DNA of 31,504 nucleotides from an uncultured Acetatifactor sp. (lineage in GTDB: Bacteria > Bacillota > Clostridia > Lachnospirales > Lachnospiraceae), in the NCBI GenBank assembly GCA_910584865.1, contig CAJUCE010000024.1, forward strand, positions 50,156 through 81,659, in the 5' to 3' direction. Positions 24,692 through 31,504 of the stretch are shown one piece after another. Below the pieces are notes generated by a model. It was not told the DNA's origin, did no database searches, and saw nothing but the letters and a program-made list of their open reading frames with translations. The translations under genes were made by a program, and so were the position numbers. Each line of letters begins with the position of its first letter. Position 1 is the stretch's first letter.

Positions 24692-25822
24692 TTACCGTGT
24701 CAGAAACGCCGCCGCGGCATAGAGAATGGCCAGGAAGACCACATTATACAACGTAAAGGCTTTCATGTAAGCCCCCTTTTCGGCCCCTTCGCTGTTGCCG
24801 TACAGGCGGTAGGAAATCACGCTTGCCAGGGAGGCAATCAAAGTACCCAGGCCGCCGATATTGACCCCGTACAGAAGCGGCCTGGTATTGTCGGTAAACC
24901 CGGAAAGCAGTATGGCCGCAGGCACATTGCTGATCACCTGGCTCAAAACCACCCCCGCAGGCAGCTCCCTTCCCCCGATCAGCTCCCGAAGCAGAGAGGA
25001 AACCGCCGGAATCCGCCCTGCATTGCCGATAAACAGGAAAAAGCAGGCAAAGGTGGCAAGCAGGAAGTAATCCACCTTCCGGAACAATCCACGGTCCGCA
25101 AAAAACACCGCCAGAATCAGGATCCCCAACATCACCGGCCATGGCAGGAGCCGGAGCACACAGGCCAGGCATACCAGGAACAGAACAAGGTATGTCGCCA
25201 GTTTCCGGCGGTCAGGGCTTTCCGCAGGTTCCAGTGACGCCACGGACAGAGGCTCCCGCCCTGTCAGCAGCACCGCAATGACAAGCAGAACAAGGGAAAG
25301 CGCCGCCAGGGGCAGCATGCAGCCCAGGAATGTCCCCATGGGTATCTCAAACGCCGTATACAGATACAGGTTCTGGGGATTGCCGATGGGTGTGAGCATA
25401 CTGCCCAAGTTGGCCCCGATGGTCTGGAGCACCACCACCGGAATCAGCATTTTCCGCTGCCCGGCCATGGTCAGTACCATAACGGCAAACGGTACAAAAG
25501 TAATCAATGCAACGTCATTAGTAATGAACATGCTTCCAAAGAAGCACAGCGATACCAGCAGAAGCCCCAGTTCCCCAGTGTTCCTGATTTTTCCCAGAAA
25601 CCGAAGCCCCAGGTACCGGAACAGGCCTATGTCCTGAAGACCCGCTATCACAAGCATCAGGCAAAACAGAAGCGCCAGTACACGGTAGTCCGGATAATCC
25701 AGGTATCCGGCATCCGGTGGTACGAAGAACATGGATCCAAAAGCCAGTATGGCCGCGATGCAGAGTACTGCTTCCTTCTTAAAAAATGCGGCGATTCTGT
25801 TCAGCGCTGTCCCTTTTTTCAT
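24692..25822 (-). CDS. SLC13/ArsB-type anion permease (citrate transporter-like)
   Basis: 376 residues with about ten membrane helices. ITNDVALITFVPF and the matching C-terminal VLSQVISNVPAAILLSGF are the paired xTNDVA/SNxPA signatures of the ion-transporter superfamily, and LTPIGNPQNLYLY is also characteristic. Substrate (citrate, dicarboxylate or other anion) cannot be determined. Start MKKGTALNR follows an AAAGAGG site. It is a single gene; the segment 24585-24691 downstream shows no clear terminator. Codon usage is GC-rich, unlike the AT-rich flavodoxin remnant next to it. Confidence 0.85.
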   Translation of the reverse strand: MKKGTALNRIAAFFKKEAVLCIAAILAFGSMFFVPPDAGYLDYPDYRVLALLFCLMLVIAGLQDIGLFRYLGLRFLGKIRNTGELGLLLVSLCFFGSMFITNDVALITFVPFAVMVLTMAGQRKMLIPVVVLQTIGANLGSMLTPIGNPQNLYLYTAFEIPMGTFLGCMLPLAALSLVLLVIAVLLTGREPLSVASLEPAESPDRRKLATYLVLFLVCLACVLRLLPWPVMLGILILAVFFADRGLFRKVDYFLLATFACFFLFIGNAGRIPAVSSLLRELIGGRELPAGVVLSQVISNVPAAILLSGFTDNTRPLLYGVNIGGLGTLIASLASVISYRLYGNSEGAEKGAYMKAFTLYNVVFLAILYAAAAFLTR

Positions 25823-25866
25823 GTGTACCTCTTTTTCCTTTCCGGTTTTTATAGAATTGAGAACTG

Positions 25867-26010
25867 TCAGATGTCCTCCAGGCTGTCTTCTGCCTCTTCC
25901 GGATGGTCCGGTATTTCCCTTAATATCTCTATGTCCTCCTGCATCTGCTCACCCAACTCGGTGTCCTGCAGTCCTTCTGACAGATTTTCGCAGCATCTCC
26001 TTCTTCGTCC
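25867..26010 (-). pseudogene. Possible decayed acidic ORF tail
   Basis: Minus strand between the MerR fusion and the permease. One frame gives GDILEEVLDEEGDAAKI and a second gives SEGLQDTELGEQMQEDIEIL followed by an acidic tail ending EDSLEDI and TGA at 25867. The two halves would join by a frameshift near 25985. The acidic helical composition looks coding but no family is recognised and no start is visible. Confidence 0.25.
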
Positions 26011-26044
26011 AGTACCTCTTCTAAAATATCACCTGCTATACCCG

Positions 26045-27319
26045 CTATACCGGATTTGCCGCACCGGCCGTTTTGTCTCTTCTTACCTCCCTGCACCGAA
26101 ACATCCCGGTGGACTTATGGATAAACAGTGCTCCCTCCTTCTCCATCTTCTCCCGGATTTTTTCCCGGAACTCTTCGCCTCTTTGCTCCAGGATGCAGGC
26201 AGCGTTACCCGGATAGGAGCACTCATACGCATACACGGCCTCCACATCGTCCACAATCAGGTCATTTTCCTGGTCCATACGCTCTATCTGCGCAAAATAG
26301 GGATACAGCTGTGGGGCCGCGTTTTCCAGATGGAAGCCTGCAGTTATGTTCATGTAAGGCATCTCAATCCGGGCGTCAAAATCCCTGACAATCTCATGCA
26401 GCTCCCGCATATGTTCATCTCCCACTGTGGAACAGAAAAACGTCCCCTGTGCCTTCAGGCTCTTTGCAATGGCGCCCAGGCAGATATCCCGCTTTTTCAC
26501 ATGATACAGCATGTGATTGGCAATTACGCAGTCGTAATATTCCTTTTCCAACACGGGGCACTCCGCGTCCTCCAGGCGGTATCCGATTTGAATGTCTCTT
26601 TCTTCCAACAGCTTCCTGTACCCGGCAAGGGATTCCCTGGCTTTTTCAAGCATGCCCTCGGAACGGTCAGTCAGGGTCAGCCGCAGCCCCCGGGGCAGCC
26701 TGTGGATGTTTTCCTGCCACAGCAGCCCTGTGCCGCAGCCCAGTTCCAGGATACGGTCATTTTCCTTCAGCTGCAGCCGCTCATAGACCCATTCCATCCA
26801 TTTCTGGGGATTGGTGCTGAAGTCATGGATGCGGATTCGCTTCTCCAGATTGGAGGGCGTCCTGTACTGCTCCTTCAGCTTCTCCTCTTCGGTCAGGAGG
26901 TTCAGCAGGTGAATCAGGAAATTCCACTTATCCTCCTCCCCGCTCTTCTCCATCCTCCCGATGGCGGAAATCAGCTCTTCCAGTTTCTTTTTCTTCTGCA
27001 GCAGGAGCTCCTTCTGCTCCGAAAGCTCCAGGTCCATGTTCTGCGTGTGGAGAACCTGTTCGATCTTCTGCAGGGAAAATCCCAGGTATTTCAGCATCAG
27101 AATCCGCTGAAGGATTTCCATGGATGCCTGGTTGTAGCAGCGGTAACCCGCCTCGGAATACCTGACCGGTTTCAGCAGCCCTTTCTCATCGTAAAAGCGG
27201 ATCGTCCTTAATGAAACGCCTGCCATCCTGGCGATTTCGCCTGCGGTGTAGAAGGGTTCTTCTATGGAACGCCCCTGTTCCATGAAATGCCCCTCTTTCG
27301 TGAAATGTCTTTCTTTCAT
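26045..27319 (-). CDS. MerR-family regulator fused to SAM-dependent methyltransferase
   Basis: 424 residues. MerR winged helix at about 23-92 (FYTAGEIARMAGVSLRTIRF, YDEKGLLKP, YRCYN), a coiled coil (95-125), then a class I methyltransferase with motif I ILELGCGTGLLW (about 189-200) and a DCVIANHMLYHV motif. The MerR effector domain is thus an enzyme. The methyl acceptor is unknown. The first 24 residues (RHF-TKE, GHF-MEQ, GRS-IEE) are encoded by the dispersed 18-bp repeat; the core could start at residue 13. A MerR-type promoter with a 19-base spacer lies just upstream, so the gene is probably autoregulated. Confidence 0.85.
   Translation of the reverse strand: MKERHFTKEGHFMEQGRSIEEPFYTAGEIARMAGVSLRTIRFYDEKGLLKPVRYSEAGYRCYNQASMEILQRILMLKYLGFSLQKIEQVLHTQNMDLELSEQKELLLQKKKKLEELISAIGRMEKSGEEDKWNFLIHLLNLLTEEEKLKEQYRTPSNLEKRIRIHDFSTNPQKWMEWVYERLQLKENDRILELGCGTGLLWQENIHRLPRGLRLTLTDRSEGMLEKARESLAGYRKLLEERDIQIGYRLEDAECPVLEKEYYDCVIANHMLYHVKKRDICLGAIAKSLKAQGTFFCSTVGDEHMRELHEIVRDFDARIEMPYMNITAGFHLENAAPQLYPYFAQIERMDQENDLIVDDVEAVYAYECSYPGNAACILEQRGEEFREKIREKMEKEGALFIHKSTGMFRCREVRRDKTAGAANPV
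27250..27319 (-). repeat. Dispersed 18-bp repeat, translated as N-terminus of the MerR fusion
   Basis: About four in-frame 18-bp units on minus encode (MKE)RHFTKE-GHFMEQ-GRSIEE-PFY, each unit following the AGNCATTCCATGGAAGAA pattern. Same family as the arrays at 2792-2884, 27694-27852 and 30472-30612. Confidence 0.6.
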
Positions 27320-27375
27320 AATAATTCCATCCTTTCCGGCCTGCCTTCTATGAAACCGGCCTGCCTGTTAAGGAC

Positions 27376-27406
27376 ATCATAAAGGGTGACGCTGCGGAAC
27401 AGTCAA
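27376..27406 (-). promoter_or_regulatory. MerR-type promoter/operator with 19-base spacer
   Basis: On minus TTGACT (27401-27406), 19 bases, TATGAT (27376-27381). The spacer carries an imperfect dyad TGACGC-T-GCGGAACA (plus strand). Over-long 19-base spacers with a central dyad are the hallmark of MerR-activated promoters. About 50 bases upstream of the MerR fusion start. Confidence 0.7.
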
Positions 27407-27447
27407 GGACTTTTTGGTGTTTTTCACTGTTTGTTGACCATTTCAGC

Positions 27448-28917
27448 TTATCTGTATGCCCGGCTTCTTTCACAAGGAATATACTCTTCTTTTACAATCC
27501 ACCATCCTTTCTTTTTGGAACCGTTTCGCTCAAGCATTCCTGCTTCTTTCAGACGGCGGATTCTTTTTGTAACAGTGGTAGTGCCCAAGCCGGTTTGCCG
27601 ACTGATTTCTGCTACGTTGACTCTGGCATTTTCTCTCATCAGACGGAGTATCATATGGTCAAACCTGTCGAGGGACAATCCTTCTGCCTGCGGGAAATGT
27701 CCTTCCGTAAAATAACTTTCTTCCACAGAACGCTCTGCTATGGAACTTCCTTTTGTGCAATGCCTGTCTTCTACGGAATTCCTGTCTTCCATGAAATGCC
27801 TGTCTCCCATGCTCGTGGAACGCCATTTTTCCACGGAACGCCCTTCTTCCATTCTCTGTCTGTTCAGAGGAATGGTTACAGTAATAAAATTTTCCGTGAT
27901 ATCAAACACTTCTCTTCCGTACGTGGATACAATCAGCGGTATCCCGTGCCCTGTTTGTTCTATATAATCCAGCTGCACCATAATCTGCTGAAGCTCAAGA
28001 TTTACGGTCTTGCTTTTTCCTTCATAAAACTCTTCCAGTGTAATCCCTTCCGGAAGCCCGCCCACAGATATGACTTCAATGCGGTCATCAAACAGATAGA
28101 CAGCCGGCGGCGTCTGCCGGGACCACCGATTGTGCAGACAGGCATTCAGCCAGGCCTCTCTGAAGCAGGAAAAGTCAAACAGGCTGCTTTCCTTTCTCAG
28201 ACTGCCGTCCACATTCACCGAGGTATCGTTCAGCGCTTCCATATAATCCAAGACCTGTTTCACGGCTACCAACATACATTTGTAACCGTATTCATTGCGC
28301 TTTATCAGCTTTGTCTTATCCGTCCCCCGGAAGGCCGCCACTTTAATCGAATAGCTGTTGCTGTCCGCTAAAATAGCCGCCATCAGGTTATAGGCTCCGC
28401 CCCTCGTCCGCAGATTCAGATTCTGCTCAAAGGTATTCTCGCGAAGCGTACGCTGGTGTCCTATATACAATGTCTTCAGCTGTTCAAAAGTCAGATTCTG
28501 GTTATTGGCCTCCATACTCACAATGGAATCCGCCACGCTAAGCACCAGGCTGCGCAGTTGCTGCGGTGATATTTCCCTGTCCTCGTCTGCTGACCGCATG
28601 TAATATTTTCCGTATGCCGAATAAGGTTTCTCGTCCCCCGTGACATTTACTTTTATTACATTCTTGCCTTCAAGTAGTTCCGTTACAATTGTCGGGATTA
28701 CCTGGGGCTTGATGGCAACGGCTATCCCCTGGGATATCTCGCGCATGGTACGGTCACCGATTTGCTGCCCGATCACCTCGCCGTCATTTTTTACACCGAA
28801 ATACAGCACGCCTTTTCCATTCTTGTTCAGCATGGAAGCCAGGGAAATCATACCCTCCTTCAGTTCGCCCGTTGTTTTTTTGAATTCAACCTGTTCCGTC
28901 TCCATTCCAATGTTCAT
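27448..28917 (-). CDS. AlbA_2 (Schlafen-like) ATP-binding transcriptional regulator with C-terminal winged helix
   Basis: 489 residues. N-terminal AlbA_2 domain (about 5-125: ETEQVEFKKTTGELKEGMIS, GKGVLYFGVKNDGEVIGQQI, YYMRSADEDREIS). A middle helicase/ATPase-C-like segment follows with REAWLNACLHNRW, FDDRIEVISVGGLP, and QTGHGIPLIVSTYGREVF. The C-terminal winged helix (about 428-480) has VNVAEISRQTGLGTTTVTKR. Between the last two, residues 356-408 are a hydrophilic repeat linker encoded by the dispersed 18-bp repeat. AGGAGG precedes ATG 28917. Upstream are a good promoter and eight phased TTTATTCAAC sites, implying autoregulation. Role beyond DNA binding is unknown; such genes are often found in accessory regions. 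Confidence 0.85.
   Translation of the reverse strand: MNIGMETEQVEFKKTTGELKEGMISLASMLNKNGKGVLYFGVKNDGEVIGQQIGDRTMREISQGIAVAIKPQVIPTIVTELLEGKNVIKVNVTGDEKPYSAYGKYYMRSADEDREISPQQLRSLVLSVADSIVSMEANNQNLTFEQLKTLYIGHQRTLRENTFEQNLNLRTRGGAYNLMAAILADSNSYSIKVAAFRGTDKTKLIKRNEYGYKCMLVAVKQVLDYMEALNDTSVNVDGSLRKESSLFDFSCFREAWLNACLHNRWSRQTPPAVYLFDDRIEVISVGGLPEGITLEEFYEGKSKTVNLELQQIMVQLDYIEQTGHGIPLIVSTYGREVFDITENFITVTIPLNRQRMEEGRSVEKWRSTSMGDRHFMEDRNSVEDRHCTKGSSIAERSVEESYFTEGHFPQAEGLSLDRFDHMILRLMRENARVNVAEISRQTGLGTTTVTKRIRRLKEAGMLERNGSKKKGWWIVKEEYIPCERSRAYR
27694..27852 (-). repeat. Dispersed 15-19 bp repeat inside the AlbA_2 regulator gene
   Basis: Roughly nine units in frame encode residues 356-408: MEEGRS-VEKWRS, MGDRHF-MEDRNS-VEDRHC, and so on to VEESYF-TEGHF. 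Best units: ATGGGAGACAGGCATTTC, ATGGAAGACAGGAATTCC, GTAGAAGACAGGCATTGC. Unit lengths stay multiples of three, preserving the frame, unlike the untranslated array at 30472-30612. Confidence 0.65.
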
Positions 28918-28937
28918 ATTATGACCCTCCTGAAGAC

Positions 28938-28966
28938 AGTATACACCATTTCAGGTTTTTATTCAA
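28938..28966 (-). promoter_or_regulatory. Promoter of the AlbA_2 regulator
   Basis: On minus TTGAAT (28961-28966), 17 bases, TATACT (28938-28943), just upstream of AGGAGG and ATG 28917. The -35 box lies inside the first TTTATTCAAC operator copy. Confidence 0.65.
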
Positions 28967-29101
28967 CGCTTTATTCAACTTTATTAAACATTTTTATTGA
29001 ACACACCTTCTGCGTTTATTCAACGTCTTATCCAACTTCTACCTGTATTTCAAAATAATTATCAGGAATTTATCCAACACTTTAAACACTGTTTATTAGA
29101 C
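28958..29101. promoter_or_regulatory. Eight helically phased TTTATTCAAC-type sites
   Basis: Copies begin at 28958, 28970, 28980, 28993, 29015, 29027, 29069 and 29092: TTTATTCAAC (three exact), TTTATTAAAC, TTTATTGAAC, CTTATCCAAC, TTTATCCAAC and TTTATTAGAC. Steps are 12, 10, 13, 22, 12, 42 and 23 bases, near multiples of one helical turn. The gene-proximal copy overlaps the -35 of the AlbA_2 regulator. The 276-base intergenic region otherwise holds only the fucosidase terminator. Confidence 0.7.
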
Positions 29102-29132
29102 ACATTCCGCGGCGAATATCAGAAAACTGTCA

Positions 29133-29193
29133 GGGAAACATCGGTTCTTGGCAAACAAACATTTCAGCTAAGCCTGAAAGAACCGGAATTCCC
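29133..29193 (-). terminator. Stem-loop after the fucosidase gene
   Basis: CGGTTCTT/AAGAACCG (29142-29149 with 29178-29185) is a perfect eight-bp stem, extended by GGGAA/TTCCC (29133-29137 with 29189-29193) and with an alternative inner TTTCAG/CTGAAA (29162-29167 with 29174-29179). It begins next to the fucosidase stop. No long T run follows, so termination efficiency is uncertain. Confidence 0.45.
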
Positions 29194-30420
29194 CTAACAG
29201 AAAATCTTCGCCACCCTCACCACCAGATTCCGTCCATAGCAGTATGGCACCGTGTGGACCGTCACATGGCCGTCTTCCTGGGTAAAGTCCACCGCTTCCC
29301 CATTGTCCATCCAGGAAATGGATTGAATCTGCTCCGGCAGTTCAAAGACATCGGAAAAATCCGTCTCCTCGTTCTGCGCCACATTCCCGTCGGCACGCAT
29401 GGGAAGGCGGAAACAGAACAGGTAATAGTGATTTCCCTCCTTCAGCAGGAAGTCCTCTTCCTTGTTTGTGACAGTTATGCCTGCCGGGCGGGGCGTGCGG
29501 ATGGCCTCCTCGTAATAACCAACCCACTCTCCGACTATCCCCAACATGGCAGCATCAATGGGACGCAGGCTCCCGTCTCCCATAGGGCCTACGTTTAAGA
29601 GCATGTTGGAACCGTATTTCCGGCATTCCGCCAGTTCACATATCATCTGTGCAGGAGAACGGTAAGCCAGATCCTCTTTCGCATAACCCCAGTGGTCCGC
29701 AAATATTTCACACATTTCACTGGCCACATATTTTGGCACCCCCTCAAAATTCAGCGGCTGCGGCTTGCCCCGCTCAAAGGTTACGCTGTCCAGTTCAATA
29801 TGTCCTAGGGTTCCTCTTGCGGACAGGCCGGTATTATTAATAATCATGGCTTCCGGCTGATGGCTGCGAATCATGCCGTACAGGGCGTCCTCCTCCCAGT
29901 CTTCCCCTGGTTTGTCCCACATGCCGTCAAACCAGATGCCGCCGATTTTCCCGTAGTTTTTACACAAAATCTCCACGCTGTCCCGGAGGTATTTCAGGTA
30001 CGCCTTAAAATCCGTGCGGTATAAGGGCTCTCGCCAGTCGAGCAGGGTATGGTAAAAGAAAGGAATGATGTCCTGCTCCCTGCAGGCATCCACAAATTCA
30101 CGCACCAGGTCACGGCCGCATGCCGCATGGGGCGCGTCGTAATCGTTCAATCCGCAGGTATCGTACAGGGAAAATCCGTCATGATGCCTGGTAGTCAGGG
30201 TAATGTATTTACAGCCTGCTCCCTGTGCGGTTTTGACCAGTTCCTCTGCCCAATCCGGTTTGGGATTAAAGGTTTCGGCCAAAGCTTCATATTCCGCATC
30301 CGGAACCGAATGAAGCAGCTTCACCCATTCCCCCTTTCCAAGAATGCTGTACAGGCCGAAATGCACAAACATCCCAAATCCCAGTTTCTCAAAATCCTGA
30401 ATGTACTTTTTTACGATCAT
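29194..30420 (-). CDS. Alpha-L-fucosidase (GH29)
   Basis: 408 residues from ATG 30420, with AGGAGG seven to eight bases upstream. GH29 features are the N-terminal FEKLGFGMFVHFGLYSILGK, YITLTTRHHDGFSLYDT, GGIWFDGMW containing the catalytic aspartate nucleophile, and GSNMLLNVGPMGDG. No signal peptide is visible, so it acts inside the cell on imported fucosylated oligosaccharides or glycosides. Slightly short for GH29, with a reduced C-terminal beta domain. No transporter lies adjacent. The leader is a repeat array. An upstream in-frame ATG at 30498 lies within that array and has no good ribosome site. Confidence 0.88.
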   Translation of the reverse strand: MIVKKYIQDFEKLGFGMFVHFGLYSILGKGEWVKLLHSVPDAEYEALAETFNPKPDWAEELVKTAQGAGCKYITLTTRHHDGFSLYDTCGLNDYDAPHAACGRDLVREFVDACREQDIIPFFYHTLLDWREPLYRTDFKAYLKYLRDSVEILCKNYGKIGGIWFDGMWDKPGEDWEEDALYGMIRSHQPEAMIINNTGLSARGTLGHIELDSVTFERGKPQPLNFEGVPKYVASEMCEIFADHWGYAKEDLAYRSPAQMICELAECRKYGSNMLLNVGPMGDGSLRPIDAAMLGIVGEWVGYYEEAIRTPRPAGITVTNKEEDFLLKEGNHYYLFCFRLPMRADGNVAQNEETDFSDVFELPEQIQSISWMDNGEAVDFTQEDGHVTVHTVPYCYGRNLVVRVAKIFC

Positions 30421-30471
30421 GGTTGTACCTCCTATTGTAATTTGCCATGAATGCGGAAATAAATGCTGCCC

Positions 30472-30612
30472 GCTTTCCGTGAATAGCCGCTTTTCCATTG
30501 GAAATATTTTCCTTCATTGAAATGACTTCCCTCCGTCGAAATGTCATTTCTCCATTTGGAATGGTTTTCTTCCATTGGAATAGTTTTTTCCATCGGAATG
30601 GCTTTCTTCCAT
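30472..30612 (-). repeat. Tandem 18-20 bp repeat array forming the fucosidase leader
   Basis: About seven and a half units on minus, e.g. ATGGAAGAAAGCCATTCCG, ATGGAAAAAACTATTCCA, ATGGAGAAATGACATTTCG, ACGGAGGGAAGTCATTTCA, ATGAAGGAAAATATTTCCA. Mostly 19-base spacing, so it cannot be read in one frame and contains stops. Unit junctions form the palindrome TTCC-A-TGGAA, giving many possible small hairpins. Same family as at 2792, 27250 and 27694. Confidence 0.75.
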
Positions 30613-30613
30613 G

Positions 30614-30642
30614 TTAATATAGCACAAAGGGAATGTCAACAA
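30614..30642 (-). promoter_or_regulatory. Weak candidate promoter of the fucosidase
   Basis: On minus TTGTTG (30637-30642), 17 bases, TATTAA (30614-30619); an overlapping TTGACA (30634-30639) would have only 14 bases. It lies immediately upstream of the repeat array, so the array would be the 5' end of the mRNA. Confidence 0.35.
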
Positions 30643-30787
30643 GCTGTCGCTCACTCTATGTATCTTTTTATAGAAATAGAAAAGCCTCTAGCAGACAGAG
30701 CTAAATTCCTGTATTATAGTCCACAGATCGACAAAAAACAGGAGCGCCGAAGCATTGTATTTAGAACACAAAACGGTTTTTGCAACG

Positions 30788-30822
30788 CAGCATTCCCGAA
30801 TAACCCTGAGGGGCGAATGCTG
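30788..30822. other. Inverted repeat upstream of the XRE regulator
   Basis: CAGCATTC (30788-30795) and GAATGCTG (30815-30822), about 55 bases before ATG 30876; a possible operator. The rest of 30643-30875 shows no gene. Confidence 0.35.
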
Positions 30823-30875
30823 TTCACGATCACTACAAAATCCCGCATTTGACCGGGTAGACGAGGAGGCACTAT

Positions 30876-31346
30876 ATGACCATTGGCGAAAAGATCAGAC
30901 ACTATCGCCTGAAGAAGGGCATGACACAAGAAAGATTGGCGACAGAACTAAATCTGTCCTTTCAGGCTGTTTCAAAATGGGAGCGAAACGAATCCCTGCC
31001 GGATGTCACTATAATCAGCAAACTTTCCCATGTTTTAAGCATATCCTGTGATACGCTGTTGACTGATAATCCCCTTTTTCAGGAAACTGCACTTAAAAAA
31101 GTCATAGCACAGGCAAAAGCAATGGATGATACAGTATATACAGAGTATTGCAAAAAAATTGCATTGCTAGAAAACGCCCTCGAAAAGTATCCCTGTTCCC
31201 TGGAACTGATGTCAACCCTGGCAGATGCCTACAGTAAGGGAACAGAATACCCGGAATATACTGTAAATGACTACTGTCGACGGGCAATCGAATTGTATAG
31301 ACACATTGCCGAAAATACCGATGATTCCAGGATGAAGCAAGAATAA
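30876..31346 (+). CDS. XRE-family helix-turn-helix regulator, probably C-terminally truncated
   Basis: 156 residues. Helix-turn-helix at about 5-60 (IRHYRLKKGMTQERLATELN, FQAVSKWERNESLPDV), then a helical TPR-like region (residues 75-150: KKIALLENALEKYPCSLELM, ADAYSKGTEY, RAIELYRHIAE). Related regulators continue for another 100-200 residues of helical repeats, whereas this stops abruptly at DDSRMKQE. AGGAGG lies six bases before the ATG. It converges with an ABC-ATPase end at the window edge whose frame runs antisense through this gene's 3' half. Confidence 0.75.
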   Translation: MTIGEKIRHYRLKKGMTQERLATELNLSFQAVSKWERNESLPDVTIISKLSHVLSISCDTLLTDNPLFQETALKKVIAQAKAMDDTVYTEYCKKIALLENALEKYPCSLELMSTLADAYSKGTEYPEYTVNDYCRRAIELYRHIAENTDDSRMKQE

Positions 31347-31504
31347 TGTGGAAGCATTCTCTCCCTTGTTTCCGCACTGTAGACATATTATAATAAACAC
31401 AAGTCATGACGGAACACAAAAAGCACTCTAAAAGCGCAAGGCGCCGGACGTAGACCGGGCAGCTTCCCAGCAGCTCCTCATGGGTGCCCGCCGCCTCCAT
31501 CCTG
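31102..31504 (-). CDS. 3' end of an ABC-transporter ATPase, running off the window
   Basis: The last 75 bases on minus read RMEAAGTHEELLGSCPVYVR, the segment after the H-loop of fused ABC exporters (GTHEELL followed by Y-x-R). The rest lies beyond the window. Instead of stopping within about 10-15 residues as usual, the frame stays open to 31102, antisense to the XRE gene. This suggests the natural stop was lost in a rearrangement near 31350-31430. Confidence 0.55.
   Translation of the reverse strand, partial: RMEAAGTHEELLGSCPVYVRRLALLECFLCSVMTCVYYNMSTVRKQGRECFHIILASSWNHRYFRQCVYTIRLPVDSSHLQYIPGILFPYCRHLPGLTSVPGNRDTFRGRFLAMQFFCNTLYILYHPLLLPVL

Noticed and set aside
25823..27211. Long plus-strand ORF (462 codons)
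   Set aside because: Antisense to the MerR-methyltransferase gene; Leu/Pro/Gln-rich shadow with no family features or ribosome site.
27694..27852. CRISPR array
   Set aside because: Units are 15-19 bp without unique spacers, degenerate and translated in frame within a regulator.
28958..29101. CRISPR or simple AT-rich low complexity
   Set aside because: Ten-base sites with regular steps and no spacers of constant length; the CAAC end is conserved, unlike random AT-rich sequence.

Overview
The window looks like a chromosomal segment of a spore-forming Clostridia, most likely Lachnospiraceae. This is inferred from gene order and protein style, not from a database search. The gene order rpmB / yloU (Asp23) / yloV (FakA-like) / recG matches the Bacillus/Clostridia arrangement. 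The ytfI-ytfJ (gerW) pair implies sporulation. Strong AGGAGG-type ribosome binding sites and sigma-A promoters are present throughout. Most genes lie on the minus strand.

Layout: (A) 1-3520 is accessory and decaying. It holds the 5' part of an unrecognised minus-strand ORF behind a perfect-consensus promoter and a folded leader, a zinc-ribbon methyltransferase, a membrane-protein pseudogene (one-base deletion plus a stop), a degenerate short-unit repeat array, an AAA-ATPase/DUF1703 pseudogene with the same two kinds of lesion, and a scrap of an ABC-transporter ATPase. (B) 3524-11200 is core: type IIA topoisomerase subunit B, DegV (FakB-like), RecG, FakA-like YloV and an Asp23 protein on minus, with rpmB divergent on plus. 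(C) 11420-19322 is a long minus-strand run: U32 peptidase-like protein, SEDA protein (FtsW/RodA/SpoVE), class B penicillin-binding protein, NUDIX hydrolase, a small unknown, YtfI-like, GerW, and a small membrane protein ending at a good terminator. (D) 19461-21167 has zapA and ruvB, with a large folded, T-arm-like element between them. (E) 21390-23421 has a structured intergenic repeat-like element and oligoendopeptidase F. (F) 23430-31504 is accessory: a 50-residue chimera joining a HicA-like start to a DUF1703 tail, a 5'-truncated flavodoxin, an anion permease, a MerR-methyltransferase fusion with a MerR-type promoter, an AlbA_2-type regulator, an alpha-L-fucosidase, a short XRE regulator, and the end of an ABC ATPase running off the edge.

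Two signals stand out. First, a degenerate 18-19 bp repeat (consensus about ATGGAAGAAAGNCATTCC) occurs at four separate loci. It lies in the sense direction at the 5' end of the AAA pseudogene, the MerR fusion and the fucosidase, and inside the AlbA_2 regulator gene. It is sometimes translated as a six-residue repeat (R-H-F-M-E-D-like) and sometimes forms an untranslated leader. Second, the AlbA_2 gene is preceded by eight copies of TTTATTCAAC-like sites spaced at near multiples of a DNA helical turn, one overlapping its -35 box. This looks like an autoregulatory operator array.

Functionally, the core blocks serve DNA topology and repair (topoisomerase subunit B, RecG, RuvB), cell division and envelope (ZapA, SEDA, PBP), fatty-acid kinase type lipid metabolism (FakA-like, DegV) and sporulation/germination (GerW). 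The flanks are a graveyard of mobile or repeat-associated gene families with regulatory and carbohydrate-use cargo.
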